This document shows, piece after piece, positions 52,301 through 60,600 of a stretch of 64,000 nt of DNA. Location of the stretch: contig CAYVUB010000007.1 of assembly GCA_964454675.1 (NCBI GenBank), positions 37,074-101,073 on the forward strand, given 5' to 3'. Both the position numbers and the translations under genes were made by a program. Each line of letters starts with the position of its first letter. The first letter of the stretch is position 1. Below the pieces are notes generated by a model. That model was not told where the DNA came from and did no database searches. It saw nothing but the letters and a program-made list of their open reading frames with translations. Origin of the DNA: CAYVUB01 sp964454675 (GTDB lineage Bacteria; Bacteroidota; Bacteroidia; Flavobacteriales; Flavobacteriaceae).

Positions 52301-54292
52301 AATTGTACCCCAGTTACCATATATCTGATAGGTAAACCGAAGTCTTTTTTGCGTAACACCATCAAAATGGAATTGTGGCGAAATCAACATATCATTAGTT
52401 TGGTCTCCAACAGCTCCTGTTGCTATTTTTGCCACAGGCTCACTCTGCCAGTCGGGACCATAATTAAATTCATAAGCATCATTATTCAAATTCAAAACAG
52501 CCCAACACGGCTCCGGAATTCCGTTTGCTGTGGAAGCATTTGTAAAACCGGTATAGTATGGTAACGGTAACGGATCACATTGTGTAGTAAAAGCCCGTGG
52601 CGCACTCCATTCTCCCGGTGTTCCTTCACATACAGAGCGTACATACAGGTTATACTCTAATCCCGGTGTAAGTCCTGATAACGGATTATCAATATTAGTA
52701 TTGGTTGCTGTTGTGCCTGTTTGACCTGCTGTTGGTGCCGGAGATGTTGCAGGTAAAGCAATATATTCCCAAGCGCTAACCAAGTTTTGAACATTGTCCC
52801 AAGAAGCTAATGCCGTAGTTTGTTGCAACGCATCAATAGACATTGAAGGTTGAGAAGGTGACGGACACGTTGCTCCGCTAACAGTGAAAGTAAAACAAAT
52901 TCCGGCTCCCGGATTTGTGTGCTGGTATGGTGATGAAATTACAAACACATAGTTATGTCCTGCTTCTGCGTAAAAATTTGAAATTTGAGCCGTTGGTACA
53001 TTTGTGGTCGTTGCAATTGCACCTAAACAACTTTCTGATGTTCCTACACCTATACAACCATCAAATATGAAAACACTTGACAAGGAATTCCAACAGTTAT
53101 TACCGCCGCCGCCGGAAGCTGTATTAACAGCTTGTGTTATATTAATCAGACCTGAAACCTCAGGCGTATAAGAAAGGTACACATGATTTCCGGATAATAA
53201 ATTTGAAGTTTGACCAACCGGCTGACAGTCAAATCCCTGACTATTCATTTCTACATAATTAGTATCATCATAAAACTGATCTAAATTTGCGCTCAATATA
53301 TAAGGTGTAGTTGTGACATCCGGCGGAATTGTAATAGCTGTATCGCAGGATAGTCCTACCGCAGCAGTAGTAAATGTGAAAGGACCTGCCCATGTACTTG
53401 AGGTAATAGCATCACAATTAGTAATGATATATACATCATAAGTTGTTGAAGGTTCTAAACCATCTTTAATATATGTATTTTCTGTTGGTTCGCCTGTTGC
53501 GCTGTGACCTTCTCCCGCAGGAACAACGTCTATTCCAAACTGAGTAGCTGTTGGATGTGTCCATGATATTTCGGCACCTGATGCCGAAGGTACAATAATT
53601 GGATCTGAAACAGGCTCACAGCTTGAAATGACTCTTACGTTATCAACAAACCATGTATCTCCACTGGTTGCTGTTGTCCCTGTTTGATTGGTTATTGCAA
53701 CAAATGCCAAATACACCTGAATTCCCGAAGGGATGGTTGGTATTGAAACTATTTTTTCTTCATAACTTGTTGCGACCACATTTAATTGGGCTTCTGTCCA
53801 TGATTGCAGCGTAACATTAAAGCTGCTCAAATCGGGCTGGTTTGCCGTAGAAATCCTTAATTGATATGTTGTCCCTCTATTGGTAAAGCTACCCTGCCTT
53901 GTCATGAAACGAATCTCACCGTTGGTAGGAGTTAAAAACTGAGGCGTTATCATAAAATACTCTGCCGTAGTTCCTTGTGTATCATTAAGCGCAGGATTTA
54001 CTGATGCACCTCCGCTGGACAAATAACCTCCGGTTGGTGTATGAACCCAGTTGTTGTCCGGAAGCGGGTTTAGGTTGCTGGTTACAGCCCAAGTTCCGGG
54101 AATACTGCTTTCAAACGACTCCATAGTCAATTGACTATAACCAAGGCCGGTTATCATCAGGAAAAATAAAACGAGAAATCGCTGAAAAACTATTTTGGTT
54201 AAAAAACCCGTTTTAGCGACATCATTTTCTTGAAAAATGTTACTCTGATCCTTTGGTGACATAGTTTGAAAAAAGGGATAATTTTTCTGCAT
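46376..54292 (-). CDS. Giant T9SS type B surface protein with FN3 and jellyroll domains, 2638 aa (surface triad 2)
   Basis: Very large secreted protein. A signal peptide with a long charged lead (hydrophobic core about 37-52) is followed by a jellyroll (choice-of-anchor/MAM-like) domain and alternating FN3 domains, each with a WEV/WEI-Q strand and a C-D/C-S-xWSGP-F-T end. At least four jellyroll units begin FxEsFE, YYTGFT, YHESFD or FIETFE. A beta module is inserted in the fourth (about 1208-1282). Next come two tandem Ig-like repeats (near 2110-2300), further Ig-like domains and the CHU_C signal (PRGISPNGDNQNDTFDL, ending TGWVYINR). Adhesion or gliding roles are inferred from the family. Confidence 0.9.
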   Translation of the reverse strand: MQKNYPFFQTMSPKDQSNIFQENDVAKTGFLTKIVFQRFLVLFFLMITGLGYSQLTMESFESSIPGTWAVTSNLNPLPDNNWVHTPTGGYLSSGGASVNPALNDTQGTTAEYFMITPQFLTPTNGEIRFMTRQGSFTNRGTTYQLRISTANQPDLSSFNVTLQSWTEAQLNVVATSYEEKIVSIPTIPSGIQVYLAFVAITNQTGTTATSGDTWFVDNVRVISSCEPVSDPIIVPSASGAEISWTHPTATQFGIDVVPAGEGHSATGEPTENTYIKDGLEPSTTYDVYIITNCDAITSSTWAGPFTFTTAAVGLSCDTAITIPPDVTTTPYILSANLDQFYDDTNYVEMNSQGFDCQPVGQTSNLLSGNHVYLSYTPEVSGLINITQAVNTASGGGGNNCWNSLSSVFIFDGCIGVGTSESCLGAIATTTNVPTAQISNFYAEAGHNYVFVISSPYQHTNPGAGICFTFTVSGATCPSPSQPSMSIDALQQTTALASWDNVQNLVSAWEYIALPATSPAPTAGQTGTTATNTNIDNPLSGLTPGLEYNLYVRSVCEGTPGEWSAPRAFTTQCDPLPLPYYTGFTNASTANGIPEPCWAVLNLNNDAYEFNYGPDWQSEPVAKIATGAVGDQTNDMLISPQFHFDGVTQKRLRFTYQIYGNWGTIASNPEGGPGSFEILLSTTGVGENDFTTVLVPLASYVTVYNYIEMIVPIPEDIVGNVNIAWKLPLGALQTGTQFYIDDVRIEDMPACSEPSYPTITPGSITNTSVELSWTPGYQNTQWQIVAQPEGTGTPTTSGILVNTNPYTLIDLIPSTRYEIYVRAYCNETEQSIWAGPIYFHTLCDPQPTPYHESFDDDDPDTKKFCWSERNIADDNTYWRINENDATIQAAPSFFIPFGGFDDWLVSGPVDATGPKRLRYNYRVVAGLFNPAPRGNFEVLMSTTPDFATYTTIIPSHDFTNSVYEERTALFTGTGVVYIAFRVPPTMEDFNNSGIMFINDVTIDDAPACPFPTDLTATIPTQNTITLGWTPGFEETKWEVIVQNPGSGIPAGNGTLVQNTPSHVYGGLQPNTAYEFYVRAVCTDDEKSEWRGPIAFRTDCVVYPSPFIETFEPDSETKTCWRIIDGNLNGDTWQLNSTVNPMFGQMMAGMFTGNNGNNDDWLISPTITVQPNQRLRFYYKTYSPWYEEDLKVMISTNGTDISQFDTIIYENNFVVTSDAVGTVTGSNTITLTSAEKVRIGDRVDIAGWLIPFGSTVTAINGNTVTISGAATVTQPGPLDITFSHEIIDNEQMREKVINLTDITAPTDINFGFYVPYYPPNAWNYRGQLLFIDNIIIEDIPACPSVSNVTVTNIIDTSVDINWEPNGTETSWEISVQPYGTPAPAGNTLEEYLHTATAYPYTVTGLTPAAQYQFYIRSICSGDTQSEWIGPFEFTTRCDFENLCEYKVILTNGNTGQVAQHLNVMQNGVVVQSLEFPGFGQTSTEYTLFLCTGVEWHLYWEGLGSGVQYSEAQAVIRDESDNVIWTSPLGLGTVNTNIYTGFSSCGVITCPQPTDLTVNNQGVLSWTPGGSETQWEVFVQPMENGTLPQSGTIVNSPTYTPVASDFMNSMDGTYEYFVRAVCGADDNSYWSGPKVFIRNDEPANAIRLVVNSNEICDVYGAKASFIGATPSSEPTSCEGVNGGDVWFDFIATSKVHYVEIKDIAPGNYYDSSFMGIWPKIMMSLYEELPDGSLVEMGCSDNNSFTAIYSSELTVGTIYKIRLKLDDIIPNNKHFSVCITTPNDLCDINAFNYDFEKPPMQGVTGVSTIIDHKVVPGWRTNTDWGTIFLNEGLNAFGYGPYSGGQNIQITADGQENWNPDDPNIKGLYKDMDTSEATEVDYSFASGSRSGGSAIQLYAGPPSGPFTLVIEDFTNEIQWKFVTGTYAVPDGQSKTRFIFRPKENAVGHILDAANFKIPTEISTEEGTTLVCEETTATLEARGIGQWIADENNPSAVVIASPDSASTSVSGLDASGDYVFYWRTRYCERSVTIIKQGTEEPVEVVSPAIYCLNDIASPLTATVAAGYTLKWYTQAVGGVGTIVAPTPDTSVAGNSQIFYVAAVDANGCEGPRAEIIVQVNELPTATILGTTTVCEGTATTITFDGTPNAVVTYTVNGGSNTTITLDASGTVTITTSALTANATYTLVSAALTNGVTCSQLLAGSAIVTVEALPTAAISGTATICEGLTSTITFSGTPNATVTYTVNGGAEQTIVLDASGNAAITTPALTTTTTYTLVSVTAAGTLACNQTQNDSAVITVNSLATPNVTFSYDVTCLNTADNPLPVLPGNFTAGGQFTSSTLTVNQTTGEIDLSSATANTHEVTYTLLPDTTTCTDGGTFIATIVISDGVTPVTGFSYDAVYCSSAINDFPNLAAGFTTGGAFSAPAGLIINASTGEINIVGSTAGTYLIKYEIQPSAETCNLGGESTFEITILNNQAFTIVDKCQNGVLVLEIAIADFDINQASYSWLQGNTVVGTDETFNVDEYLAQNPSLNLPLTFTLSVGLNGCNSEASFTVENNPCLIIPRGISPNGDNQNDTFDLRGMRVRSVIIFNRHGLEVYKFTGNYTNQWQGQTNKGESLPDGTYFYSVETVDGITKTGWVYINR

Positions 54293-54641
54293 TTTTTAAA
54301 TTATTTAATTGGTATGTTATTATTAGTTAAAATAGCTTCTCTTAGCTGTTAGCTTTTAAAAAAACCAGCAAAGATTAGCAGCAAATTATGCCGCATATTG
54401 CTGTTTATAAAACAATTTTTATTGCTTTTACGCAATTAAGATCATCATTGAAATAACAACAAATAAATGATATTCAATTATTTAAATGATGTTTTAAAGA
54501 AAGAATGGGGCTTGATTTATTTCCTTAGCACTAAGGTACAAAAAGGTATATAGAGTAAAAATGGTTATGCTTTATAAATTCAGTAAATTATAAAGCATAA
54601 CAGGAAGGTTTTAATATTATTTTGAAAGTGCAAAAGGCATC
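54293..54641. other. 349-bp intergenic region with a strong hairpin
   Basis: Between the 2638-aa adhesin start and the stop of the TPR membrane protein gene, both on the minus strand. It holds the promoter of the adhesin operon, for which no clear consensus box was found, and a terminator hairpin (listed separately). No small gene is supported. Confidence 0.6.
54565..54600 (-). terminator. Terminator of the TPR regulator pair
   Basis: A perfect 13-bp stem TTATGCTTTATAA/TTATAAAGCATAA with a 10-base loop, followed by a short T run on the minus strand, 41 bases after the 54642 stop. Confidence 0.75.
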
Positions 54642-55802
54642 TTAAGCCTCTTTGACTTTTTCGTTTTGCAGTGTGGATATTTGGCTCTTTATTATTTCTA
54701 TTTCGTTCTTTTTTCTTTTGATAATTACATAAAAAAACAGGACAACCAAGATTAAAATGAATATCAAAACCAATAGGATATAATAAAATTTATTAAGCAA
54801 CTCTTTCTTTTTTAATTTTTGTTCGGCTTCTTTTACTTCAAGAGAATCACTCACCGAAATTCGCTCTATATCTTTAATTAGTTTTTGAGTTTCTATAAAT
54901 TTTAACTGGTATATTTCAAATTGATCCCATTGATTCACAGCCAAATAATTCTCAGCCAGACCTTTATAAACCTCTTGGTTTAAAATCAAATCGTTTACGT
55001 CTGAAGAAAGGTATATTGCCTCGTTTAATGCCTCAATAGCTTCACTGTTATTTCCTTCAAGGGTGTGGATTTTTGCTAATCCTTTCAATGCAAATGCTTC
55101 TAAACTTTTGGCGTTTACTTTTCTTGCTATTTCTGCTGATTGTTGAAAATTTTCCATTGCCAATTTGTTGTTATTTAACAACAGATAGTAATTTCCTTTG
55201 TTGTAAACTGCTATACTTATTCTTGCCAGAGCCTCTTTTGTGTCCTTTGATTTATTGAGCTCTGCAATACCTCTGTCCATAAAATCGATGGCTATATCGT
55301 AACTTAGTTTTTCTTTATAGATAAAACCTCTTATAAGATAATTTTTCCCTAATTCTATGTAGATAGAGTCTTTAACAGGATACTCGGCAATTAGTTGCTC
55401 TGCCTGGTATAGATGCTGCATGGCTTTATCATAAACTTTCAATTGATGGTATTGTATTCCTGTTTTATTGATTATGTTTATTTTAAGCAGTTTGTCATTG
55501 GAATTATTTAATAATTCTGAAGCTTTTATGAGGTAATCAAGTGATTTTTCGTAATATCTTTTGGATGAATAAGCATCTGATATTAACTTATATCCTTTTA
55601 TTTTATAATCAACATTATCTCCTGATTGTTTGACAACTATTTCTCCTAATTTGATTACGTTGTCCGGATTGTTGTAAATTTCATTGGTAGCTGTTTTAAG
55701 AATACTATCAAGTTGCTTATAATTTTGAGCACATAAAGAACCGGCTGTCAATAACACAACAATCGTTACATACATGCTAACTATATTTTTACCGGTATTC
55801 AT
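54642..55802 (-). CDS. TPR membrane protein without output domain
   Basis: 386 aa with a signal peptide (IVSMYVTIVVLLTAGSLCAQ), about seven TPR-like helices in the periplasmic part (about 50-310) and one membrane segment (about 335-358, YYILLVLIFILILVVLFFYV). A short cytoplasmic tail follows (KRKKNEIEIIKSQISTLQNEK). The layout matches that of the adjacent AraC-type regulator but lacks any HTH or kinase domain. Its ATG directly follows the regulator's stop (TAAATG), so the two are translationally coupled. It may modify signalling by the regulator. No family name is certain beyond TPR. Confidence 0.8.
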   Translation of the reverse strand: MNTGKNIVSMYVTIVVLLTAGSLCAQNYKQLDSILKTATNEIYNNPDNVIKLGEIVVKQSGDNVDYKIKGYKLISDAYSSKRYYEKSLDYLIKASELLNNSNDKLLKINIINKTGIQYHQLKVYDKAMQHLYQAEQLIAEYPVKDSIYIELGKNYLIRGFIYKEKLSYDIAIDFMDRGIAELNKSKDTKEALARISIAVYNKGNYYLLLNNNKLAMENFQQSAEIARKVNAKSLEAFALKGLAKIHTLEGNNSEAIEALNEAIYLSSDVNDLILNQEVYKGLAENYLAVNQWDQFEIYQLKFIETQKLIKDIERISVSDSLEVKEAEQKLKKKELLNKFYYILLVLIFILILVVLFFYVIIKRKKNEIEIIKSQISTLQNEKVKEA

Positions 55803-57392
55803 TTATTCTAAAAGATTATTTTCTTTTTCCTTATTTCGTAATTCAATAAATTTCACAGGTGATATTCCTGTGATGGATTTAAAAACAGTAGCAAAGCTGC
55901 TGTGTGATGAAAAACCGCAATTTTCTGCCAGATAACTAATTTTATAATTAATAAAATTGGGATCGGTTTTTAGTTTTTCAATAATATAATTAACACGCAG
56001 TTTATTGATGTATGTGTTAAAATTAACGTTATAATGTGTATTTATAATTTCAGAAAGATACTTGGTGTTCGAGTCCAATTGACCTGCTAAAACAGCGAGA
56101 GAAATATCTTTATTTAAAAAACGCTTTGATTTTTCAAATTGCTTTAACTTGTTTAAAATTTGCTCTTCCGTTTCTTTTAGTATGCCGGTTTTTTTGTGTT
56201 TATGCTTTTTTTTGTCGGTTATATTAAAACTATTTAAGATATTGTTTCTGGTTATTTCAATGTAATTGATAATTTCTTTTAATCTCTTTTTATGCCCAAG
56301 TATTTTTTGCCATAAAAAAATACTTATCAGGATAATAATTGAAAGCAGCCCAAAAAACACATATATAATACGAGTATATTTGGATTTATCGTTAGAATAC
56401 TCGTTAGAATACTCCTCAGAAATAACATTGTAACTCACATTTACAGCTTCCTCCTCTTGGTTTTCTACCTCGTTGGTCAATTCAAAAAACTTTATGTTGA
56501 CAAGTTTATAGTTTGCCATATCATTTAACCCTAAATAACAGGCACTTTGTAATTGATTGATTTTTAATTGTAAAAAAGTATTGCCCAACCGCTCTGCATA
56601 AATTGTTGCTTCTTTAGTTAATAAAATAGCACGGGTATAGTCTTTTTCCAGAAAATAAACATTTGCCAAACCATACAAAGCATCAATCTTAACATAGATG
56701 TTTTCATCATTTTGTTGATTAAGTTTTTCTATTACTGCTTCAAATTGCCTTAGGGCCTGGCTCAAATCTTTCCGGTCTAAATATAGTTTTCCTAAAATAA
56801 GCGTGAAGTCCAGTTCTAACTCTTTAAAATCATCAAATATTGTTTGAGCTGCAGGTTCATGCTTTTTAAGCAAGTTTATACCTTCCAAGGGCTTGTCTTC
56901 TTTCTGTAAAAACTTGGCTTTTTCTATAAAAATTGATGTTTCTATGTACAATTTTAATGTACTGTCTGAAGTGGTTTTAAGTGTATTTTCTATCTTTTCA
57001 AGAATCTTTACCGATTGTTTGTAAAGTGTCAACTCTCGTAAAATTCCTATTTTAGTAATTTCAATGTTTATTTTATCTTCATTGGTTAAATAATCTTTAT
57101 AGTTTTTATCTTCATATAAAAAACTCAATGCACTGTTATAATCGCCTTTTGCTATATAGGCTTTTGAAACCAAAAAATTAATTCGTGCTTTATCAATATT
57201 GGAAGTATTGGCTTTACCCAGCAAATATTGTGAAATTTTAAGCGCCTGATTAGGGTCGGAATTAATCAACTTTTCAACATCGTCAGACAAGTAATACCTG
57301 CTTAAAGAAGTTTGCGCATTGATAGTGATATGGAAGAATCCAAACAGTAAAACGAAATAAAAAAACTCGTTAATTCCTGTAAGATATTTCAT
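55803..57392 (-). CDS. Membrane-anchored AraC-type transcriptional regulator with TPR sensor
   Basis: 529 aa: signal peptide (YLTGINEFFYFVLLFGFFHITINAQ), periplasmic TPR domain (about 30-330), membrane segment (about 340-362), a Lys-rich linker and a C-terminal AraC HTH domain (about 425-529, with ISLAVLAGQLDSNTKYLSEI and the second-helix motif ENCGFSSHSSFATVFKSITG). It would sense a periplasmic signal and control transcription while tethered. The Met at 57392 is chosen: an earlier frame start at 57488 would put the promoter inside the coding region, and a -7 element (57435-57442) lies between. Targets are unknown; neighbouring surface protein genes are candidates. Confidence 0.88.
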   Translation of the reverse strand: MKYLTGINEFFYFVLLFGFFHITINAQTSLSRYYLSDDVEKLINSDPNQALKISQYLLGKANTSNIDKARINFLVSKAYIAKGDYNSALSFLYEDKNYKDYLTNEDKINIEITKIGILRELTLYKQSVKILEKIENTLKTTSDSTLKLYIETSIFIEKAKFLQKEDKPLEGINLLKKHEPAAQTIFDDFKELELDFTLILGKLYLDRKDLSQALRQFEAVIEKLNQQNDENIYVKIDALYGLANVYFLEKDYTRAILLTKEATIYAERLGNTFLQLKINQLQSACYLGLNDMANYKLVNIKFFELTNEVENQEEEAVNVSYNVISEEYSNEYSNDKSKYTRIIYVFFGLLSIIILISIFLWQKILGHKKRLKEIINYIEITRNNILNSFNITDKKKHKHKKTGILKETEEQILNKLKQFEKSKRFLNKDISLAVLAGQLDSNTKYLSEIINTHYNVNFNTYINKLRVNYIIEKLKTDPNFINYKISYLAENCGFSSHSSFATVFKSITGISPVKFIELRNKEKENNLLE

Positions 57393-57434
57393 GTTCTTTT
57401 TTGTTAATGCAGAATATTCAACCCACGAATTGTA

Positions 57435-57442
57435 CAAATATA
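57435..57442 (-). promoter_or_regulatory. Bacteroidota -7 element (TATATTTG) of the AraC regulator gene
   Basis: TATATTTG on the minus strand, 43 bases upstream of the ATG at 57392. It supports that start over 57488. No consensus -33 box is seen. Confidence 0.5.
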
Positions 57443-57492
57443 TAGAATAATAAATACATGCGTTAGTTTTAAAAAATATTAAAACCATATAT

Positions 57493-57538
57493 AAAACAAA
57501 CAGCCTTTCTCAAAAAAATGAGAAAGGCTGTTTGTTTT
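57493..57538 (-). terminator. Terminator of the 1945-aa surface protein gene
   Basis: A perfect 20-bp stem (57493-57512 with 57519-57538) with a 6-base loop, ending in a T-rich tail on the minus strand. It separates the 1945-aa gene from the AraC regulator gene. Confidence 0.88.
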
Positions 57539-57645
57539 AACGCTATTAAATTAAAATTCTACTTTCTTTTCATTACGCTTAGTTTCTCAATAAGTCCATA
57601 AGAAACTGAAATCATGCTGAAAAGTTTAAGACAGTTATTACATAC

Positions 57646-60600
57646 TTAGTCTTTTTTGACCACTTTAATAACTTTTTGTCCACCATCAACTGCTGTTACT
57701 TTTACGAAATAAGTTGAAGGTGCCAGTGAAGATAAGTCAATTTGAACCCGATCTAAACTTGTTTTATTTTCTAATACCATTTGCCCTACAAGGTTAAAAA
57801 CACTTACATTGGTAATATTCTTTGAATAATTTATAGTAAGAATCCCTGACGTTGGATTTGGATAAAAATTAAAGTTTTTACTGTCAAAATCACCAATCCC
57901 CAATGTTACGTTTACGGTTACTGCCAGTGGTGTACTGGCACAACCTTCAGAAACACTTACTGCAAAATAAGTTGAACCGTTAGTTATAACCGTATCAGCA
58001 TCAAGTGGGTTTGTCTGAGCCAAAGCATCTTCTGGTGTTGCATACCAAACAACATCTGCCGGCGTGACAACGATATCTGCCAAAGTTGCATCGTTCAAAT
58101 CATCAACTATGATAGTTTGAAGGGTATCACCTGATGGTGCATCAACCGAATTAACCGTTACAGTTACAGCAACTCTTGGCGAAGCACATACTTCTGTAAC
58201 ATCCCAGTCAAAGAAGTTGTTATAACTCGCATCCGGATTACCATCAAAACTATTTACTGAACCTGTAAAGCCAATAGCACCTGTAGCATAAGGAGTTGTT
58301 GCCGGAAAACTACTCAATTTACCTATCGAGTTAGTACTGCTTAATCCGTGAGTAGCCAGCAACCTGTATCCTGTTCCCGCAGGAATATCATAATTCAACA
58401 CAACCTCATTTGATATTGAAGTAGAATATTGACCAAAATTTTCAGCAGGTGTAAAAGTAACTGCCTCAGTTCCAGGCACCTGAACTCCATCTTTAAACAA
58501 TTTGATTGTAATTGGCGTACCGGCATCAGCTGCACCCGATGTTTGTTTTGGATAAACTTTTACCGAATTCAAGCGTATATTAGTTGACGTATTAAATACA
58601 AGCCCGCTAAATGGTGCTGTTTGAGCCGTAGTTCCGGCAAATGTTCTACCTGCAACATAATTTGATGCAGTTTCTGCACTAACATAATATGTAGTAGTAG
58701 CTGTTACTGTTGGCTCATAAGTAGTTCCCGTTGCCAAAGCAACACCTCCGGTTGGAGTATCATACCAATTAATAATACCGGCAGACGCTGTTGCTTCTAA
58801 TATAGCCGCATCTGACTCACAAATAATAATTGGCGTAACTGACTCAATTGCATTAGTGAAAGTCACTTGAACCGGTGTAGAGTTAACTTCTATTGGCCCA
58901 TAAGGACAAGTTACCACACAACGATAGTAAGTGTCAGCTGTTGGTGTGGCAATATACGTTGCTTCTGTTGCTCCCGAAATATCAGTATATGTAATATCGT
59001 CTGATGATGATTGCCACTGATAGGTGACCCCACTTCCTGAAACCGCATTTTCAAAACTCAACGCAACCGTTTGTGAACCACATAAAGTGGCTGGGGTTTG
59101 TACATCATAAAATGTCAACGTGGTTTGTGAAGATGAAGAAACTGTTGCCGATTGAGACAATGTTAAAGTAGTCCCGCTAATATCCACAACCGTTGTTCCT
59201 GCCGGAATACCTGTTCCTGTTACTGTTAAACCTACAACAATCGCTGCATTGGCAGCTTGCAACGTAACCGTAGCTGAGCCCGATACTATTCCGGTAGCAC
59301 TTGAATTTTGAGTTGCTACTATTTGTGATATTGTTGTATCTGCAATAGTATTACCCGGATTTACTGTTGTACAGTTTGGTTCTGTTGCGTAGGCAAAATA
59401 TCCTGTATATTCAGTTCCCGGAGTTGTCGCTGCTGTTGTAATTGTATTTGGCGTACCGGCGGCAAAAACCATATTGTTTCCAAACACATTGTCATACGTT
59501 CCTTCATCTGACGATGCCTGAACAATAACATGGTCTGCAGTGATTGAATCATCTCCTAATCTAACATTGAAATCTAATAAAGCCCCTTCAGCTCCTACTC
59601 TTTCCGCTTTCCATCTTGTTGAGCTTAGGTTGGATGCATTGGCAGATGTAGTTCCTGCATTGGTTTCAAATGCTTCGACCATAAATATTCCTCCTCCTGT
59701 TATACCTAATGATATTGGCGTGTAAGACGTTTTTCCAACCGGAAACACAAATAAGCTGGTACTTGATTGATTTGAACCAATAGCTTTTTGATAAGGACCA
59801 TCAATAAAACAAGTATCACTAAAATTACCTAATATAGTTGCTGTAGTTGACACATCATCAAGACCATGGTATAGAGGTGTTGCATCTGAAGTATGTATAA
59901 TTCCGGCGGTCATAGTAATACTATTTGTAACTCTGAAATTTGGAGTGCTAATAGTTACACCTGCAGGATTCGTATTATTTACTGTTAAAGAACCTATAGA
60001 TCCTGTTGCCAAAGCAGCATTCAAATTATTATAGAATGTTCCCGTACCGGAAATAGTCTGCGGTAAATCTGTAGGTATTGCGCTGAATGTTGCTGTGTTA
60101 TATCCGCTGGCAAAGTAAGTAGTATTTAAACCAACAAATATGGAACCGTCGTTTGTCACATTTCCTCCAAAACTAATTCCATTAGTAGTATTTGTTTTTT
60201 TGAAAACGCTGCCTGCGGTAACCGTTGTAGCATTTTGTATATATAATCCGTTAACCGCATTAAAAAAGCGGTTATCCCCATCAAGTGCGTCAACGATTAA
60301 ATTACCCAAAGACAAAGTACCACCACCTTGAGCCAGATTGGTATAGAAACCATTGATAGTAACAGCTGCTTTGTCTGTAGAAACTCCATCACCTATTTGC
60401 AATGTATGGTCTAATCCTGCAGCATAACTCACAGATGAATTATACGCAAATGCGTAACTGTTCAAATTTCCGTCATAGAAAGTCAAATCAACCGGAGATG
60501 TAACCTCGGCCGTAACCGGAAGCGACAATTCTATTTTAGTACCTGTAATTGAAGTAACCGTAGAACCGGGTTGAATACCATTTCCTGAAACAGCTTGTCC

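Noticed and set aside
39188..54292. CRISPR-like repeated pattern in the surface protein genes
   Set aside because: Repeats are degenerate, in frame and encode Ig-like or FN3 units; there are no constant short repeats with unique spacers and no cas genes.
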